Assembly: GCF_008274585.1 (NCBI RefSeq) | Contig: NZ_VTRT01000008.1 | Coordinates: 124,001-188,000 of the forward strand | Origin: Pedobacter sp. BS3 | Lineage (GTDB): Bacteria > Bacteroidota > Bacteroidia > Sphingobacteriales > Sphingobacteriaceae | Direction: 5' to 3' | Length of the DNA stretch: 64,000 bases | In this document: in pieces, positions 61,298 to 64,000 of the stretch | How the letters are laid out: each line of letters starts with the position of its first letter | Position numbering within the stretch: position 1 is the first letter of the stretch | Notes under the pieces: generated by a model | Databases searched by the model: none | What the model saw: only the letters and a program-made list of their open reading frames with translations | Told to the model about the DNA's origin: nothing | Made by a program: the position numbers and the translations under genes

Positions 61298-63409
61298 TTA
61301 CAGGTCATGATGATGAATGGTATCAGAAATATTTTTGATGATATGATCTAACTCAAGCGCCGAACGCTTTAATAATATCCAGTATTCGTTACGTTCAGGT
61401 TCATCATTACATACACCTGCTATATCTATTATGCCCAGAATATTTGCTACCGGCCTTCGTATTTCATGCGAGCTCATCCAGGCTACCCTTTTTAATATTT
61501 CTGTTTGCCTGCTTAACCGGGCTTCGCGTTCTTTTTTTTCTGTGATCTCCTGCTCTATAGCCACAAACCCCGACAGATTGCCCTTATCATCAAATACTGC
61601 TGTGCATGTAATTCTTACCCAGTATTTTCTGCCGGTTTTGGTGTAATTTACTATCTCAACAGAAAAAGACTGCCGGTTTAAAAGTGCATAGCGCATTTTG
61701 TTCCTGGTATTTTCATCTGTCTCGCTGCCCTGCAAAAGCAGCCCCGGAGATCTTCCCAGGGCTTCCCGGAATGAGAACCCGGTGAGTGATGTAAAGGCCG
61801 TATTAACCCAGGTTATTTTACCTTCCGGATCTGTAATAATGATCACATTATCAATTTTCTCTATCAGGCTGATCAGTCTTTTGTTTTCAATATAGATCTT
61901 CTCTAACTCATCGATATCCTTCAGGGCGCCTATTACCTTAACGGCTGTGCCGCCGCTGTAAATTATTTTACAATGGTCTACTATAAACTTGTATGCCCCA
62001 TCGGCACACCGGAAACGATAATGCCGGGTTAAGCTCAGGTAGTTATTCCGGGTAGCATGGTCAAGCTGCCCGTTAGCCTTATTGGCATCATCCGGATGAA
62101 TTTTACCGATCCACCATTCTTTAGTAACATTTACAGTGGTTAAATTATATCCGAAAACAGATGCTATAGAGCGGTTCCATATAATGGAATTATCCATAAT
62201 ATCCCATTCATAAATAGCATCATGCGTGACATTAAAGATCAGCTGATAACGCTTCAGGTTCTCGCGAAGCTCTTCTTCTTTCTGCTTTTTTTCTGTAATA
62301 TCCTGCATGGCGCCAATAAGCCTTAACGGGATACCCGCACCGGATATATCAAGAAAGCTGCGTTCAAGAACGTGCCTGTAGCTACCATCGGCGCAGCGAA
62401 AACGGTACTCTTCTTTTCTTTTTTCAATTTTACCGGCAATACCGGCCTGTACCTTCTTTTTGATACGCTCTATATCATCCGGGTGGATATGATCATACCA
62501 CCACTTTACAGAACCTGCCTGGATTGGTTCATGTCCAAAAATTCCCTTTAATCCCCTGTTCCAGGTAATTTTACCGGAAATGAGATCCCACTCCCAGATA
62601 GCATCGCTTGTTGCTTTTGATAAAATATTATAACGTTTTACATGCTCAATCAGCTTCCTGTTAGCTTCCAAACAGGCCGTTACATCCCGCGAGGTAATGA
62701 TGGTTCCGTTTACCGCAGGATCATTAAATGCATTTACCAGCGTAACCTCTACCCACCGGTAATGCCTTTTACTGTAAACATACCTGAACGGCAATATCTT
62801 AACCTCCGGCTCTTTACCTATTTTGCTGAATTCTTTTAAAACGCGAACGCGATCTTCGCGGTGGATGAAAGAAAAGCTGTTATAACCCAGTACATCCCGG
62901 CTTTTTACACCCCAGTACTTTTCTACAGCAGGACTTATGTAGGTATACAGGCCTTCTGAATTAATAACAGCCATCAGGTCTGTGCTATGCTGTAGCAAAG
63001 CCTGAAGCCTTTTTTCTGCCAGAACCGGCGTGTTTTGTGTAACCGGTGTAAGAACCGATATGGTAAGAAGTATGACCTTGTTATCTGAAAAGGCAACCGG
63101 CCGGCCTGTTAATTTCACACAAAATGCCTGGCCGTTCTTTTTTACATGCTTGTTCCATATTGCAGTAGCGGGATCACCTGTTTTTATCCCGGTTATGGCA
63201 TGATTAAAACCGGAGATTTTACCAGGCCATAAATTCCTAATATCCATACCCAGAAACTCATCGTATGTGTAACCATACGCTTTAACGGCCATTAAATTTG
63301 CATCCAGAACCTGAAAAGTATCTGCATTGAATACTAACTGGGGTAGCGGACAATGATTAAAAAGCTCCCGATAATTTACTGTCTTTAAATTGGCAAGCTG
63401 TGGTATCAT
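61298..63409 (-). CDS. Multi-PAS sensor ending in a lone HisKA-like domain
   Basis: 703 residues with five PAS/PAC units, several with the S-box pattern (e.g. TSDAIWEWDLISGKITWNRG, then HPDDIERIKK; THDAIYEWDIMDNSIIWNRS). The C-terminus is a HisKA-like segment with H648 in MSSHEIRRPVANILGIID. Only 56 residues follow, so the HATPase catalytic domain is absent and the protein cannot autophosphorylate alone. No transmembrane helix is seen, so it is probably cytoplasmic. It may be phosphorylated by, or dimerise with, another kinase, and could feed the adjacent LuxR-type regulator. Confidence 0.88.
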   Translation of the reverse strand: MIPQLANLKTVNYRELFNHCPLPQLVFNADTFQVLDANLMAVKAYGYTYDEFLGMDIRNLWPGKISGFNHAITGIKTGDPATAIWNKHVKKNGQAFCVKLTGRPVAFSDNKVILLTISVLTPVTQNTPVLAEKRLQALLQHSTDLMAVINSEGLYTYISPAVEKYWGVKSRDVLGYNSFSFIHREDRVRVLKEFSKIGKEPEVKILPFRYVYSKRHYRWVEVTLVNAFNDPAVNGTIITSRDVTACLEANRKLIEHVKRYNILSKATSDAIWEWDLISGKITWNRGLKGIFGHEPIQAGSVKWWYDHIHPDDIERIKKKVQAGIAGKIEKRKEEYRFRCADGSYRHVLERSFLDISGAGIPLRLIGAMQDITEKKQKEEELRENLKRYQLIFNVTHDAIYEWDIMDNSIIWNRSIASVFGYNLTTVNVTKEWWIGKIHPDDANKANGQLDHATRNNYLSLTRHYRFRCADGAYKFIVDHCKIIYSGGTAVKVIGALKDIDELEKIYIENKRLISLIEKIDNVIIITDPEGKITWVNTAFTSLTGFSFREALGRSPGLLLQGSETDENTRNKMRYALLNRQSFSVEIVNYTKTGRKYWVRITCTAVFDDKGNLSGFVAIEQEITEKKEREARLSRQTEILKRVAWMSSHEIRRPVANILGIIDIAGVCNDEPERNEYWILLKRSALELDHIIKNISDTIHHHDL

Positions 63410-63799
63410 GGATATTTTTCAATACAATTTCACGCTCTTAAAGCATGAAACTTCATTTAATGCATATCGTTAGTAAAAAATAGCCTTATAAGTTCGGGCC
63501 ATACTTAAGGACAATAGTTTCTATAACCATCGGCTATAGTGGATGCGGTTTACGTCCTGAGAAGCAGTAAAACAAAAAATACATAATCCATAAGCAGCGT
63601 TGCCGGTAAAGACTGCCATATATATTTTTCCGCCCAGCTATCGCGAGCTGCCTTATAGAGTAAGAAAAATGTCATCGTTAATTTATTATTGCTCAGCTTT
63701 TCTGTGAACGTACGGGGGTGAATAGCTCCTTAAACAGGATGACGGAAAATCAGGCTTTTTAGACACCCCCGTACTACATGATCTTATACTGTAAACAAC
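63410..63799. other. Spacer with a long inverted repeat
   Basis: No gene is visible. GTACGGGGGTG (63710-63720) and CACCCCCGTAC (63764-63774) are perfect 11-bp arms 43 bp apart, just 3' of the partial gene that ends at 63800. Confidence 0.55.
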
Positions 63800-64000
63800 T
63801 TATATTTTACTACATTCCTCAATCAATATCGCCCGGTTTTTTTCAGGTGATATATCGCCGATATGATCATCAAGTCCAACTGTAGTACTTAAATTATTCT
63901 TATCAATCAGATAGTTTTTAATAATCTTTACATGATCTCCCCATTGCGCTTTAAAATCATAGCGTTGGCCAAGTTGCAAGAGCGTAGTTGTAAGTTTTCC
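63800..64000 (-). CDS. C-terminal part of an unknown protein, cut by the window end
   Basis: The minus-strand frame is open from the window edge to TAA at 63800-63802, giving 66 residues. It contains TLLQLGQRYDFKAQWGDHVK, then IIKNYLIDKNNLSTTVGLDD, and ends in IEECSKI. I do not recognise the family. The composition is that of a soluble, mixed alpha/beta domain. Confidence 0.6.
   Translation of the reverse strand, partial: GKLTTTLLQLGQRYDFKAQWGDHVKIIKNYLIDKNNLSTTVGLDDHIGDISPEKNRAILIEECSKI

Overview
The window reads as a chromosomal stretch of a Bacteroidota bacterium, most likely Sphingobacteriaceae (Mucilaginibacter/Pedobacter-like). The evidence is a SusC/SusD pair with an ECF sigma/FecR switch, a type IX secretion C-terminal domain, many SpII lipoproteins, -7 promoter boxes of the form TAnnTTTG (before rnpB, tRNA-Arg, rplU and ruvB, among others), and protein families typical of that group. 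This placement is inference from gene content; no 16S rRNA gene is present.

Layout. 1-9.6 kb: a macroglobulin/TonB-plug surface protein, alkyladenine DNA glycosylase, a coupled perM-PAP2-fRMsr operon, an MgtC-family protein, a Gfo/Idh/MocA oxidoreductase and an SCO/cytochrome c lipoprotein pair. 9.7-12.9 kb: prmC, tRNA-Ser(GCT) and a 7TM-HD phosphodiesterase. 13.3-19.8 kb: a dipeptidyl peptidase IV followed by two POT peptide transporters, a release-and-import module for dipeptides. 19.9-23.5 kb: a GT2 enzyme, a decayed DinJ/YafQ-type toxin-antitoxin pair, ruvB and the rplU-rpmA operon. 23.7-39.8 kb: a complete polysaccharide utilisation locus (PUL) for GlcNAc-containing glycans, read on the minus strand: ECF sigma, FecR, SusC, SusD, an active GH18, a GH18-like protein lacking the catalytic acid, two paralogous secreted proteins of unknown fold, a NagX-like membrane protein and GH20. 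40-42.4 kb: a scar where a 5'-truncated ABC ATPase and a 5'-truncated GH2 gene abut head to head, then a hairpin-rich spacer and an orphan ECF sigma factor. 42.7-44.6 kb: tRNA-Arg(CCG), a SatD-type pair and a glycine-zipper lipoprotein. 44.7-52.7 kb: an exported CHAT protease-like protein with TPRs, a PKD protein, a lipoprotein, and a divergent sigma/anti-sigma pair. 53.7-64 kb: dCMP deaminase, a DUF4143 ATPase, a LysE exporter, rnpB, an NtrC-type regulator, an AraC regulator with a membrane sensor, a LuxR-type regulator, a multi-PAS protein with a lone HisKA-like end, and the tail of an unknown gene.

The spacers are unusual. They are mosaics of a few recurring modules: an exact 52-bp block, a 94-bp inverted pair, heptanucleotide repeats and G-rich arms. 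One module has apparently become 25 in-frame codons of FecR, and another forms the C-terminus of a sigma factor. A separate family of palindromes has variable stems around a constant TT(G/A)(C/T)AA centre, including four tandem 152-bp units at 52.7-53.3 kb. These palindromes, the hairpin field at 41.5-41.8 kb and the CHAT/sigma cluster are the best candidates for undescribed biology here.
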